From a virus, in the IMG/VR virus record IMGVR_UViG_3300027816_000069, positions 58,351-122,350 of that record: a DNA stretch of 64,000 nt. The stretch is one strand, 5' to 3'. Positions 16,151 through 23,078 of this stretch are shown piece by piece. Within the stretch, counting starts at the first letter, position 1; every line of letters starts with the position of its first letter. Position numbers and translations under genes: made by a program. The notes under the pieces were generated by a model. It ran no database searches. It saw only the letters and a list, made by a program, of their open reading frames with translations, and had not been told where the DNA came from.

Positions 16151-16446
16151 GTCCTATGTATAATCCAGATGACTGGAGTGAAGAATTTAATATCGTATTA
16201 AAATACGAACCAATGAGTAGTAGCACAGTAAATAAAATATTAACACAATATAAACATGATGATATTTTAAATTATATCAAAGAACTCTGGAATCTAATTG
16301 ATTATCAGAGAAAACTTATAAATGAACAAAATCAACATATTGTTGCTTTTAAACATAAAGAAGCGTGGAAAAGATACGATCTTCCCGAACAATCTTTTAA
16401 AGTTTCTGTTGACAAACCGCCGAAAGATGGTAATATGAGTTGCTAG
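16147..16446 (+). CDS. hypothetical protein
   Basis: 99 residues; central helical stretch (ILNYIKELWNLIDYQRKLIN) and a flexible tail. Not recognised. Confidence 0.6.
   Translation: MSPMYNPDDWSEEFNIVLKYEPMSSSTVNKILTQYKHDDILNYIKELWNLIDYQRKLINEQNQHIVAFKHKEAWKRYDLPEQSFKVSVDKPPKDGNMSC
16409..16436 (+). promoter_or_regulatory. possible promoter for the thyX segment
   Basis: TTGACA, 16 nt, TAATAT at the very end of the preceding gene, 22 nt before the gene at 16459. The spacer has GCCGAAAG, close to the CGATA motif. Plausible but inside coding sequence. Confidence 0.35.
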
Positions 16447-16458
16447 GAGGCTATCTAT

Positions 16459-16710
16459 ATGCTGTGGACAGAGGTTCGTTTTTGGGCAAAATCTCATGGG
16501 TACGAAGTTTTAAAAGATAAGGGCGATGAAGAAAAGGACGAGCCAGTAACATACTACTGGTCTAAAATTGACGACCCTAGTGTTAGTGGAGTTAGTCCAA
16601 GTGTTAGCAAACTTGCCAGGGATATTTACAACAATATTACAAATAATGCTTGGGTAGATCATCAAAAAGAATACAAGGAAAAACACATCAATGAACGTAA
16701 AACTAATTAG
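16459..16710 (+). CDS. conserved small phage protein
   Basis: 83 residues. VRFWAKSHGYEVLKD followed by YYWSK is a recurrent pattern in small phage proteins of unknown role. Strong TAGGAGG ribosome-binding site. Its 3' end overlaps the ThyX relic. Confidence 0.7.
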   Translation: MLWTEVRFWAKSHGYEVLKDKGDEEKDEPVTYYWSKIDDPSVSGVSPSVSKLARDIYNNITNNAWVDHQKEYKEKHINERKTN

Positions 16711-16798
16711 TTTAACTCCAGACGCAGAAAAAAACATAGCATATTGTGCTAGAGTGTCCAACCCAAACAATCAAGGTTTAGATAATTATGCTAAATAA
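16691..16798 (+). pseudogene. N-terminal relic of a second ThyX
   Basis: A 35-residue frame reads MNVKLISLTPDAEKNIAYCA then RVSNPNNQ and ends at a TAA. This is the typical N-terminus of one ThyX subtype (the xARVSNPxNQ block), but everything downstream is missing. Its last 11 nt overlap the ATG of the complete ThyX in another frame. Best read as the stump of an older thyX gene largely replaced by the present one. Confidence 0.65.
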
Positions 16799-17414
16799 AG
16801 TTGAACTACTAGGATATTATGGAAATGATAAAATTCATGCTTGTTCTGCATGGACTAGTACATCTAGAGACTTATCGGAAGATAAGATTGATCGAATACC
16901 TAAACTATTAAAAATGTTAGCGGATGAAGGTCATCATACTCCTTTTGAAAAAAGTTATTTACATTTTTTAGTAACAACAGATATAGCATCGCACATTCAT
17001 ATAATTAAACACAGAATAGGAGTAAGTGTTAATGGCGAATCTGCAAGATATAAAGAGATTAAGGAAGATCAATATTTAATTCCTGAAGATTGGCCTTTAA
17101 TTTGGCAAGAACAACTTAAATCTTATACTCAACTAGGTTTGGATAAATACCATAATTGTATAGAAAGTTTAGTTAATGATTATGGTTTCGATAGAAAAAG
17201 AGCCAAAGAAAGTGCTAGATTTTTTAGACCATACAATACCCAGATTACTTCTGATGTAAGTTTTAATTGGAGAAGTTTTTATCATTTTCAATCATTACGC
17301 AATAAACCTAATGCTCAGTTAGAAATTAGAGAAATTGCACAAACTATGTTAGATTTAGTAAAAAATATTGATAATAATCCATTTAAATATACAATAGAGG
17401 CATTTGGATTATAA
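16788..17414 (+). CDS. thyX: flavin-dependent thymidylate synthase ThyX
   Basis: 208 residues, normal for ThyX, which makes dTMP from dUMP with FAD, NADPH and methylene-tetrahydrofolate. GHHTPFEK (49-56) and the signature KHRIGVSVNGESARYKE (74-90) are present, then FRPY, and NWRSFYHF for dUMP/FAD binding. The signature departs from the usual RHR-x7-S: Lys replaces the first Arg and eight residues separate it from Ser85. Complete from its own start; the overlapping stump just upstream belongs to another ThyX type. Confidence 0.9.
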   Translation: MLNKVELLGYYGNDKIHACSAWTSTSRDLSEDKIDRIPKLLKMLADEGHHTPFEKSYLHFLVTTDIASHIHIIKHRIGVSVNGESARYKEIKEDQYLIPEDWPLIWQEQLKSYTQLGLDKYHNCIESLVNDYGFDRKRAKESARFFRPYNTQITSDVSFNWRSFYHFQSLRNKPNAQLEIREIAQTMLDLVKNIDNNPFKYTIEAFGL

Positions 17415-18047
17415 GATTTTATCTGATTTACTAATATTATCTTTAGCCCATAATGGCTGTAAATTTGTATAGTGAAAACACTTTCTCTGTTGTTCAGGAT
17501 CGCTCATGTCAAAACTGGAACATGGAATTATATGGTCTATATGCCAACCATATTTTCCATAATTTTCCCAAGTCATGCCTTCTTGAAACTTATTTGCTAA
17601 ATATGTTTTTAAATATTCAATATCACAGCCAATTAGTTCTTTAGTTTTTTCTTGTTTTATATTATTCTTAACTGCCAATCTTAATCTGCTTCTTAAACTA
17701 CTTAATATTCTATATGATAAATTATTTTGATATTTATTTCTTTCATATTCTCTCTGTAATTTTCTATATTCTAAACTGGCTTTATGTCTAAGAATTTCTT
17801 TTTTATTTTTTTCATAGTAATTTTTATTATATTTTGAAGTATAGTTTTTATTATTTTTTCTATACTCATTCATATATTTTGATCTACTTTGTAAGATTGA
17901 GGTCTTGTTTTTTTGAAAATGCTGTTTATGATAAAGAGAAACGCAAGACTTACATTTTGCGTCCAATCCAAATTTTCCGCCCTTTTTCTTGTAAAAAGAA
18001 GTTAACTTTTTATTTTTGAGGCAAACGGTACATTTTTTAGTTTTCAT
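17409..18047 (-). CDS. HNH homing-type endonuclease
   Basis: 212 residues, the only minus-strand gene. A zinc knuckle at the N-terminus (CTVC...CKSC) recognises DNA, a long Lys/Asn/Tyr-rich linker follows, and the C-terminal HNH nuclease core reads WHIDHIIPCSSFDMSD...CFHYTNLQPLWAKDN. Start at 18047 is set by AAAGGAAAT upstream; longer in-frame starts lack one. It ends convergently, overlapping thyX by 6 nt. Freestanding HNH endonucleases move between phages by cutting related genomes, in keeping with the scrambled thyX locus. A related fragment lies at 25.2 kb. Confidence 0.88.
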   Translation of the reverse strand: MKTKKCTVCLKNKKLTSFYKKKGGKFGLDAKCKSCVSLYHKQHFQKNKTSILQSRSKYMNEYRKNNKNYTSKYNKNYYEKNKKEILRHKASLEYRKLQREYERNKYQNNLSYRILSSLRSRLRLAVKNNIKQEKTKELIGCDIEYLKTYLANKFQEGMTWENYGKYGWHIDHIIPCSSFDMSDPEQQRKCFHYTNLQPLWAKDNISKSDKIL

Positions 18048-18096
18048 ATATTTCCTTTTAATATCAAATACACCAAAATTCAAGAATTTACTCAAA

Positions 18097-18291
18097 ATGA
18101 AAACATTTAATATCACGGCACAGGTATTTAAAAACAGCGATTTGTCAAAACAAAATCTATTAATTAATCAGGTATTTGATGGTTCTACTTCTGAAAATGC
18201 TCTTTCTAATTTTAAATTACATTTTCCTTCTATAGAATATTCTTTAGTAAAAATTCTATCTGTTGAAGAAATTCCTCAAGAAGCGGCTTGA
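18097..18291 (+). CDS. hypothetical protein
   Basis: 64 residues starting MKTFNITAQVFK. No clear ribosome-binding site, possibly because the divergent HNH gene inserted just upstream removed its leader. Ends at the -35 box of the next promoter. Not recognised. Confidence 0.5.
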   Translation: MKTFNITAQVFKNSDLSKQNLLINQVFDGSTSENALSNFKLHFPSIEYSLVKILSVEEIPQEAA

Positions 18292-18315
18292 CTTCTGCCG
18301 ATAATGCTGTATACT
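18288..18315 (+). promoter_or_regulatory. sigma70-like early promoter for UV endonuclease
   Basis: TTGACT, 16 nt, TATACT, with GCCGATA in the spacer at the same offset as the 1333 promoter. It fixes the downstream start: the -10 overlaps an ATG at 18304, so translation must begin at 18337 behind AAGGAGA. Confidence 0.78.
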
Positions 18316-18336
18316 GTGACCAAGGAGACTCTATTT

Positions 18337-19248
18337 ATGCGTTATGGCCTCTGCTGCATCTCATTAAAACTTAAAGATCAAGGTGTTGGTCATCAGACCA
18401 TGACCTTCAAGAGATTTAATAGTTTGCCAAGACAAGAAGCACTAACTATTCTTGGCGACCGTATTCTTAACAATCTTATCACTACACGAAAAACTATTGA
18501 ATTTTGTGCTGAGAATAATTATGTCTATCGTGTTAGTAGCGATATTTTTCCACTAATTACATATGATGAGGCTAATGTATCTTTAGAAAATTTGCCTAAT
18601 CATGATGATATTCAAGATGAATTTGATAATATTGCTCTAACAATCACCGACAATAATGTTCGTGTGAGTTGTCATCCAAGTGAGTATAATTCACTCTCTA
18701 GTCTTTCAGAAAAAGTTGTTGATAAAACTATTACAGAACTGAATTTTTACAGTAGTTTTTTTGACAGAATTGGTTTGTCCGCAGATACTAATTCTCCCAT
18801 GAATCTTCATGTTCATAACAATAATGGGACTAGAGAAGAAATATCTCATAGGTTTTATCAAAACTTCAAACGTCTCGACGAAAATTGTCAAAGTCGCTTA
18901 ACGATAGAAAATGACGACAAACTTAATTGTTGGAGTGTGCGTGAATTAGTAGATATTTTTCATCCTATTACACGCATCCCTATTTGTTTTGACTATTTAC
19001 ATCACAAGTGTCACCCAAATAATTTATCAGAATGTGAAGCCATCAATATGTGCTATGATACATGGCAGACCACTCCACTATTTCATTATAGTGAAAGTCG
19101 AGAGGGTAATAATCCTCGCGCTCATGCTGAGTACGCATATAATAAATTTGAGACATATGGGTTAGAGTTTGATGTTGATATGGAACTCAAAGGAAAAGAT
19201 ATCGCCATTGAAAAATATGATGAGATTCTAAAGGAGACTATTGTATGA
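18337..19248 (+). CDS. uvsE: UV damage endonuclease (UVDE/UvsE family)
   Basis: 303 residues. UVDE nicks DNA 5' of UV photoproducts and abasic sites. The TIM-barrel family signatures are clear: YGLCCISLKLK at the N-terminus, GDRILNNLITTRKTI (about 45-60), YRVSSDIFPLI, VSCHPSEYN, NLHVHNNNG, LTIENDD and PICFDYLHHKCHP, supplying the His/Glu/Asp metal ligands. Length matches the family. Start set by promoter and AAGGAGA. Works beside the AlkB-like and HhH glycosylase genes as a phage DNA-repair set. Confidence 0.92.
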   Translation: MRYGLCCISLKLKDQGVGHQTMTFKRFNSLPRQEALTILGDRILNNLITTRKTIEFCAENNYVYRVSSDIFPLITYDEANVSLENLPNHDDIQDEFDNIALTITDNNVRVSCHPSEYNSLSSLSEKVVDKTITELNFYSSFFDRIGLSADTNSPMNLHVHNNNGTREEISHRFYQNFKRLDENCQSRLTIENDDKLNCWSVRELVDIFHPITRIPICFDYLHHKCHPNNLSECEAINMCYDTWQTTPLFHYSESREGNNPRAHAEYAYNKFETYGLEFDVDMELKGKDIAIEKYDEILKETIV

Positions 19249-19391
19249 GTGGATGGCTAATAGCATTTACAGGATGTATATATGCTTATGTAGCAGCAGA
19301 GCAAGCATACAAAGGCAATATGGGTTTATTTATAGCATATACAGGTTACGCTTTTGCCAATATCGGTTTATATATGTTAGCAAGTAAATAG
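19245..19391 (+). CDS. small two-helix membrane protein
   Basis: 48 residues; two predicted membrane helices (WLIAFTGCIYAYVAAEQA and IAYTGYAFANIGLYMLA). ATGA overlap with the UVDE gene. Similar tiny membrane proteins recur in phages; role unknown. Confidence 0.65.
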   Translation: MSGWLIAFTGCIYAYVAAEQAYKGNMGLFIAYTGYAFANIGLYMLASK

Positions 19392-19401
19392 GAGATATTC
19401 G

Positions 19402-19572
19402 ATGAGCGATCTCAAAAATAGGCCCGAACCAAAAAAAATAAAGATGCCCCCACTAGTTGACCGATCACAGGAATACGATATAATGGAGGGATACGAGCCA
19501 GCCGATCACAACACTAATGAAACAGATAGCCAAGACAATACGCAGAGCATATCAGAATTGGGTTCCTTGTAA
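19402..19572 (+). CDS. hypothetical small polar protein
   Basis: 56 residues, disordered-looking, Pro- and Asp/Asn-rich. Good AGGAGA ribosome-binding site, but the sequence also contains a promoter and overlaps the next gene by 56 nt, so its coding status is less sure. Confidence 0.5.
   Translation: MSDLKNRPEPKKIKMPPLVDRSQEYDIMEGYEPADHNTNETDSQDNTQSISELGSL
19457..19484 (+). promoter_or_regulatory. sigma70-like promoter for the deaminase-like gene
   Basis: TTGACC, 16 nt, TATAAT, with ACGATA touching the -10. It ends 33 nt before the ATG at 19517 and lies inside the small gene at 19402. Confidence 0.55.
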
Positions 19573-19975
19573 GGAAATTCGTTGTTGGCATTATTGTTCT
19601 GCTTTTGATGGAACAAAAATGATAGGTTTTGCTCAAAATAATCCTATTAAAACTCATGCTGGTGCTTATAGAATTGGTGAAAATTTTAATCTTCCCAAAT
19701 ATAAAGAGCATCCGTTTTACCATGCGGAAAGTCATCTGATTTCTAAGTTACTGGATCAGTATAACTATATTGATCCTTCTTGGAATATTGTAGTGATGAG
19801 AATTAATCGCAAGGGTTTGATTCTTGGTAGTAAGCCTTGTGAAAATTGTGATAAACTTTTACAATCTGTTGGTTTAACTGCCGTGTTTTATAGTAATGAT
19901 GATGGTAGTTTTAGTGATAGTTTTGGTGATATGGTTTATCGCCCTGACTTGACAAATTCTTTGGCTAGTGTATAA
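19517..19975 (+). CDS. cytidine/deoxycytidylate deaminase-like protein
   Basis: 152 residues. HAE (69-71) and KPCENC (Cys108, Cys111) form the zinc site of the cytidine-deaminase fold, with Glu71 as proton shuttle. Spacing fits the superfamily, but CRCWHY-type residues and the long His-Glu to Cys spacer do not point to a named subfamily; substrates could be dCMP, cytidine in nucleic acid, or another amine. Phages use such enzymes for dTMP supply, which fits ThyX nearby. Confidence 0.65.
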   Translation: MKQIAKTIRRAYQNWVPCKEIRCWHYCSAFDGTKMIGFAQNNPIKTHAGAYRIGENFNLPKYKEHPFYHAESHLISKLLDQYNYIDPSWNIVVMRINRKGLILGSKPCENCDKLLQSVGLTAVFYSNDDGSFSDSFGDMVYRPDLTNSLASV

Positions 19976-19976
19976 T
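19949..19976 (+). promoter_or_regulatory. sigma70-like promoter for the DksA-like gene
   Basis: TTGACA, 16 nt, TATAAT, 20 nt before the ATG at 19996. Perfect hexamers; no CGATA in this spacer. Overlaps the end of the deaminase-like gene. Confidence 0.72.
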
Positions 19977-19995
19977 TCCGCTATTGGAGGAACCT

Positions 19996-20214
19996 ATGAA
20001 TTGTATTTATTGTTATCGTTCTATTCCAGATGAAAGATTAGAGTTTCTGATAGAGAATAATCGTCCTAAAACTTGCATTAATTGTTCTACCGAACAACGT
20101 GCTGTGGGTTTTATGGATTGGGAACACAAAACCGCTCCACAGTTGGTGTTAGTTCCCGCTAATGCTAAAGAGAGTATTCGTATCCTAAATAGGGCTAATA
20201 GGAGATCAAGATGA
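19996..20214 (+). CDS. DksA/TraR-type zinc-finger protein
   Basis: 72 residues. CIYCYRSIPDERLEFL...TCINC (Cys3, Cys6, Cys27, Cys30) is the C4 zinc finger of the DksA/TraR family, which binds in the RNA polymerase secondary channel. It lacks the long coiled coil of full DksA, so it may be a finger-only TraR-like factor. TTGGAGG precedes the ATG. An early transcription modulator is a reasonable inference, given its strong own promoter. Confidence 0.68.
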   Translation: MNCIYCYRSIPDERLEFLIENNRPKTCINCSTEQRAVGFMDWEHKTAPQLVLVPANAKESIRILNRANRRSR

Positions 20215-20417
20215 CTTGGCTAGACTTATATGACTATCTTAACAAACAAGCAAATCTTACACAAAATGTAGGAGAATTTAACTGGCAAGATCAAGTGATA
20301 GTTTATGATAGTTGGAACATGAAAGAATATAATTGTAATGGATTAAGTTGGATGATATCACTAAATAATCAAGACCATCATTGCCTAAATATTAATACCT
20401 CATTGGAGAATTCTTAA
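20211..20417 (+). CDS. conserved small phage protein
   Basis: 68 residues starting MTWLDLYDYLNK, with WQDQVIVYDSW. Pattern known from uncharacterised phage proteins. ATGA overlap upstream. Confidence 0.68.
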   Translation: MTWLDLYDYLNKQANLTQNVGEFNWQDQVIVYDSWNMKEYNCNGLSWMISLNNQDHHCLNINTSLENS

Positions 20418-20662
20418 TGGATATAGAAATTGAGAGTCTTTTATTCAAGCAAGTAGAATGTCCTAAGAATCACCTAATGACCAAAATTATTAATCTATGG
20501 AGTAATCGATATCGTATTAATGTGTACATAGAAATCGAAGAAGATAATCTGATCAAGAAACGTATACATAGCAGTTATTTTTGTCACTATAGTCCCGGTA
20601 AACTAACTATTATTCCAGATAAAGACAAAGGACGTTATAATGAATCCAGAACTCAGTGGTAA
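20417..20662 (+). CDS. hypothetical protein
   Basis: 81 residues, beta-rich (RINVYIEIEEDNLIKKRIHS). Starts on the last base of the previous stop and overlaps the next gene by 23 nt. Not recognised. Confidence 0.62.
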   Translation: MDIEIESLLFKQVECPKNHLMTKIINLWSNRYRINVYIEIEEDNLIKKRIHSSYFCHYSPGKLTIIPDKDKGRYNESRTQW

Positions 20663-21047
20663 ACTAATCTCAAAGTATCCAGAACAATTTTCTAATTATC
20701 AATACATTGAATGCGACGATGGATGGTATGATCTTCTAGATAAATTATGCTCTTCTATCCAATCTCATCTGGATCACAGAAAAAAAACAGAAGAACCTCT
20801 TTCCTACTTTAGTTGGTCACAAATCAAAGAAAAGTTTGGTGGATTAAGAGCCTATTCTTATGGTGCAGATTCTTATATCAATGGATTAATTGCTATGGCA
20901 GAAAGTATGAGTTACAGCATTTGTGAAATTTCTGGAGAAAAAGGAAAGTTGCGTAAACAAAGAATTGGAGAAAATGGAGAGCCTATTCCTGCATGGATGA
21001 AAACCCTGTCAGATAGTGAGGCACAAAAGGCGGGATACGTTCTCTAA
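20640..21047 (+). CDS. conserved phage protein of unknown function
   Basis: 135 residues. DDGWYDLLDKLCSSIQ, then IKEKFGGLRAYSYGADSYI and GLIAMAESMSYSICEISGEKG define a widespread uncharacterised phage family; in relatives the C-terminal Cys/Gly part often looks like a metal knuckle, here reduced to one Cys. Confidence 0.75.
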   Translation: MNPELSGKLISKYPEQFSNYQYIECDDGWYDLLDKLCSSIQSHLDHRKKTEEPLSYFSWSQIKEKFGGLRAYSYGADSYINGLIAMAESMSYSICEISGEKGKLRKQRIGENGEPIPAWMKTLSDSEAQKAGYVL

Positions 21048-21057
21048 AGAATCCCTC

Positions 21058-21085
21058 TTGACAATGCCGATACCTGTGCTATACT
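21058..21085 (+). promoter_or_regulatory. sigma70-like early promoter
   Basis: TTGACA, 16 nt, TATACT, with TGC before the -10 (extended) and TGCCGATA in the spacer. Leader of about 27 nt ending in AAGGAGATTC before the ATG at 21119. Confidence 0.82.
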
Positions 21086-21118
21086 TAGGACATAACACCT
21101 AACACAAGGAGATTCAAA

Positions 21119-21523
21119 ATGCCTCGCGGCCAGAAAATTTGTCCAAGTTGTTCTGCTATCAATGGTCCCCGTGCATACACTTGTAAGAGTTGTGGTTCAG
21201 ATTTTGCTTTCAAGCCCAAAAGCAAGGAAGTTAAAAACACCAAGATCATTAAGGATGTTAATTGGAAAGAATTGGTTAAGGGTGATCGTATAAAAGTTCG
21301 CGGTGGCCCCTATTATGTTCATAAGGGTGAATTTATCCCTATGGGTTATCGTGGACGCTTTGTGGTAGACTGTATTGATGACAAGGGCATTAGGGCTTAT
21401 GGTATTGATAAGCACGGTGGATTTGCTCATATTTATATGGGTGGAGACTTTCAAAACAAGGAAACCGGCGTATGGAAGATTGCTCACGAAATTGTCAAAC
21501 TGAAAAACAGAGAAGTGGTATAA
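21119..21523 (+). CDS. zinc-ribbon early protein
   Basis: 134 residues. N-terminal zinc ribbon CPSCSAINGPRAYTCKSCGS (8-27), a Lys-rich linker, then a beta barrel-like domain (VKGDRIKVRGG, GYRGRFVVDCID). Known from many phages without a function; the layout suggests nucleic-acid or polymerase binding. Codon use is richer in AAG than neighbours. Confidence 0.75.
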   Translation: MPRGQKICPSCSAINGPRAYTCKSCGSDFAFKPKSKEVKNTKIIKDVNWKELVKGDRIKVRGGPYYVHKGEFIPMGYRGRFVVDCIDDKGIRAYGIDKHGGFAHIYMGGDFQNKETGVWKIAHEIVKLKNREVV

Positions 21524-21795
21524 TGAGTTTGGTTCCTCAACAACAAGAACAATTAGAAAAACTGTTAGAACATAGAGACTCTATAGTTAGCCACTTATAT
21601 CAGATTGAGCATATTTTAAAGGAATATTTTCCTGAGCAATTTGAACTAGCATATCAACATTGGATTCCTCAAATTACTACTGCTCTTTATGAACAACCTA
21701 AGTGGCTTCCTAGAGGACAATATTCTATGGAAGATACAGTAAAGAATATTACAGATAAGGACGATGGTTCTGGTGTATTTAAATATTTGAGGTAA
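21523..21795 (+). CDS. conserved phage helical protein
   Basis: 90 residues. QLEKLLEHRDSIVSHLYQIE then EYFPEQFELAYQHWIPQI and TALYEQPKWLPRG are found in uncharacterised phage proteins. Start overlaps the upstream stop (TAATG). Confidence 0.7.
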   Translation: MSLVPQQQEQLEKLLEHRDSIVSHLYQIEHILKEYFPEQFELAYQHWIPQITTALYEQPKWLPRGQYSMEDTVKNITDKDDGSGVFKYLR

Positions 21796-21798
21796 TAT

Positions 21799-22182
21799 AT
21801 GGACGAAAAACTCTATTCTATTGTTGATCTTGAAGGATACGCTAAACAGGTTAGAGAAGCGGCTGCTCAAACCTTATCAGAAAATAACAACGATAATCTT
21901 GATGATTATATCACCATCACACAACTAGTCCAGATGGTGCGTAAAAACTGTTGTGGTTTTGATGATGATAACAGACCTCTCTTAAATGAAGATATTAACG
22001 AGCAAATTTATGACTGTACTATAACTTGGATACATAATGTCGCATTAGCAAAATTGGCTGCTAAAGACTTACTAGAATGTGCTTGGGATGATAAGGCTAA
22101 TGAAATGGTATTTTGGCCTAAAGAGACTGAAAATGATAAATCCGTCAAACGAAGAAATAAGAAAAAGAATAAAGAGTCTTGA
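21799..22182 (+). CDS. conserved phage protein, related to 34188
   Basis: 127 residues. VDLEGYAKQVREAAAQTLS, LDDYITITQLVQMV and KLAAKDLLECAWDDKANEMVF typify a widespread uncharacterised phage family; the helix-turn-helix-like C-terminal half resembles that of the protein at 34188, ending in the same xFW motif. Basic tail (KRRNKKKNK). Confidence 0.72.
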   Translation: MDEKLYSIVDLEGYAKQVREAAAQTLSENNNDNLDDYITITQLVQMVRKNCCGFDDDNRPLLNEDINEQIYDCTITWIHNVALAKLAAKDLLECAWDDKANEMVFWPKETENDKSVKRRNKKKNKES

Positions 22183-22312
22183 AGAAGAAATACATAATTA
22201 CGAAACATATCTACTGTCAGAAAGTTGCAGTAGGTGTGCTGATGCTTATGCTAAGATAGAGCAATACAAGACAGAAATTGGTGAACTGATACAACTATAT
22301 CATAATGATTAA
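22133..22312 (+). CDS. hypothetical coiled-coil protein
   Basis: 59 residues; charged helix (EEIRKRIKSLEEEIHNYETY) and a second helix after CSRC. Overlaps the previous gene by 50 nt and stops 3 nt before the tmRNA. Not recognised. Confidence 0.6.
   Translation: MINPSNEEIRKRIKSLEEEIHNYETYLLSESCSRCADAYAKIEQYKTEIGELIQLYHND
22278..22306 (+). promoter_or_regulatory. possible tmRNA promoter
   Basis: TTGGTG, 17 nt, CATAAT, ending 9 nt before the tmRNA 5' end. Weak hexamers but correct placement; it lies inside the preceding gene. Confidence 0.35.
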
Positions 22313-22315
22313 TAA

Positions 22316-22673
22316 GGGGGTATAACGGTATCGATTGGATAATAGCAATTATGTTAGCAAGTAGTGGTTGATCGACCGGCCACTTTAAAAAGTCGATTAA
22401 ACGCTTTAACTAGCGAAACTCAGTTAGCCCTTGCTGCCTAATAAATAAGTAGCAACAATCTTAGAAAGCGATGAAGGTAGCGTTCAAAAGATTGATGTAA
22501 AATCCTTCGGCTGCTAGAATAGCCAACGGGTTCTAGCCTGAGATTAGTTGGTACGGAAAGATGAATGTTGTTTGTTCTTTAGTCTTTCTTAAAATTTATG
22601 AATAAACTAAACTTGTAGAATATATAATGAAAATTATCGCAACACATGGGTTCGACTCCCATTACCTCCACTA
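22316..22673 (+). ncRNA. ssrA: transfer-messenger RNA (tmRNA)
   Basis: tmRNA frees stalled ribosomes and tags the unfinished protein for degradation. The tRNA-like half is complete: acceptor 7 bp (GGGGGTA at 22316-22322 with TACCTCC at 22663-22669), discriminator A, and T-arm ATGGG-TTCGACT-CCCAT. The 3' end is encoded ACTA rather than ACCA, so CCA must be added by enzyme. TAACGG follows the acceptor as in other tmRNAs. The mRNA-like part after GATTAAAC reads from a GCT resume codon (22403) ALTSETQLALAA and two stops; the ALAA end is typical of degradation tags. Confidence 0.93.
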
Positions 22674-23017
22674 TGCCTAGAAAAATTTGTACTTATTGTG
22701 GTAAAAGAAAAAACCGTAAAAGTTTTCCTAAACATAGTTTGTACAAAGATAAACTAGATACAAGATGTAAAAAATGCGTTAAAGAACATTCAAAGGTAAG
22801 AAATAAACTTCATAAAAAAGCACCAGATAAACCAGAAGTTTGTGAGTGTTGTAAAAAGATCCCCATTAAATGGGTATTAGATCATAACCATGATGATGAT
22901 ACTTTTCGTGGATGGCTTTGTGATAGATGCAATACCGGCATAGGAAAATTAGGAGATAATTTAGGTGGTATTGTCAATGCGATGAATTATTTTCTCTCAA
23001 GACCCAATCGCAAATAG
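22673..23017 (+). CDS. recombination endonuclease VII family nuclease
   Basis: 114 residues. Two zinc knuckles (Cys6/Cys9 with Cys32/Cys35; Cys57/Cys60 with Cys83/Cys86) and the His-Me core LDHNHDDDTFRGWLC followed by DRCN match phage endonuclease VII, which resolves branched DNA, though shorter family members act as mobile endonucleases. Its ATG starts on the last base of the tmRNA 3' end (ACTATG). An in-frame upstream ATG would translate the tmRNA T-arm and is an artefact. Confidence 0.88.
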   Translation: MPRKICTYCGKRKNRKSFPKHSLYKDKLDTRCKKCVKEHSKVRNKLHKKAPDKPEVCECCKKIPIKWVLDHNHDDDTFRGWLCDRCNTGIGKLGDNLGGIVNAMNYFLSRPNRK

Positions 23018-23024
23018 TCGATAC

Positions 23025-23053
23025 TTGACAGCAGCATGAGCGTCTGGTACGAT
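23025..23053 (+). promoter_or_regulatory. sigma70-like early promoter for DNA ligase
   Basis: TTGACA, 17 nt, TACGAT with TGG before the -10. CGATA sits immediately upstream of the -35 rather than in the spacer. ACAGGAGA precedes the ATG at 23079. Confidence 0.75.
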
Positions 23054-23078
23054 ACCATCAACACAGGAGACTAAACGG

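Noticed and set aside
18763-18791. TTGACA-N17-GATACT inside the UV endonuclease gene
   Set aside because: Poor -10, mid-gene position and no following gene start; likely chance.
22646-22672. N-terminal extension MGSTPITST of the endonuclease VII gene
   Set aside because: It translates the tmRNA T-arm and acceptor; the ATG at 22673 is the sensible start.
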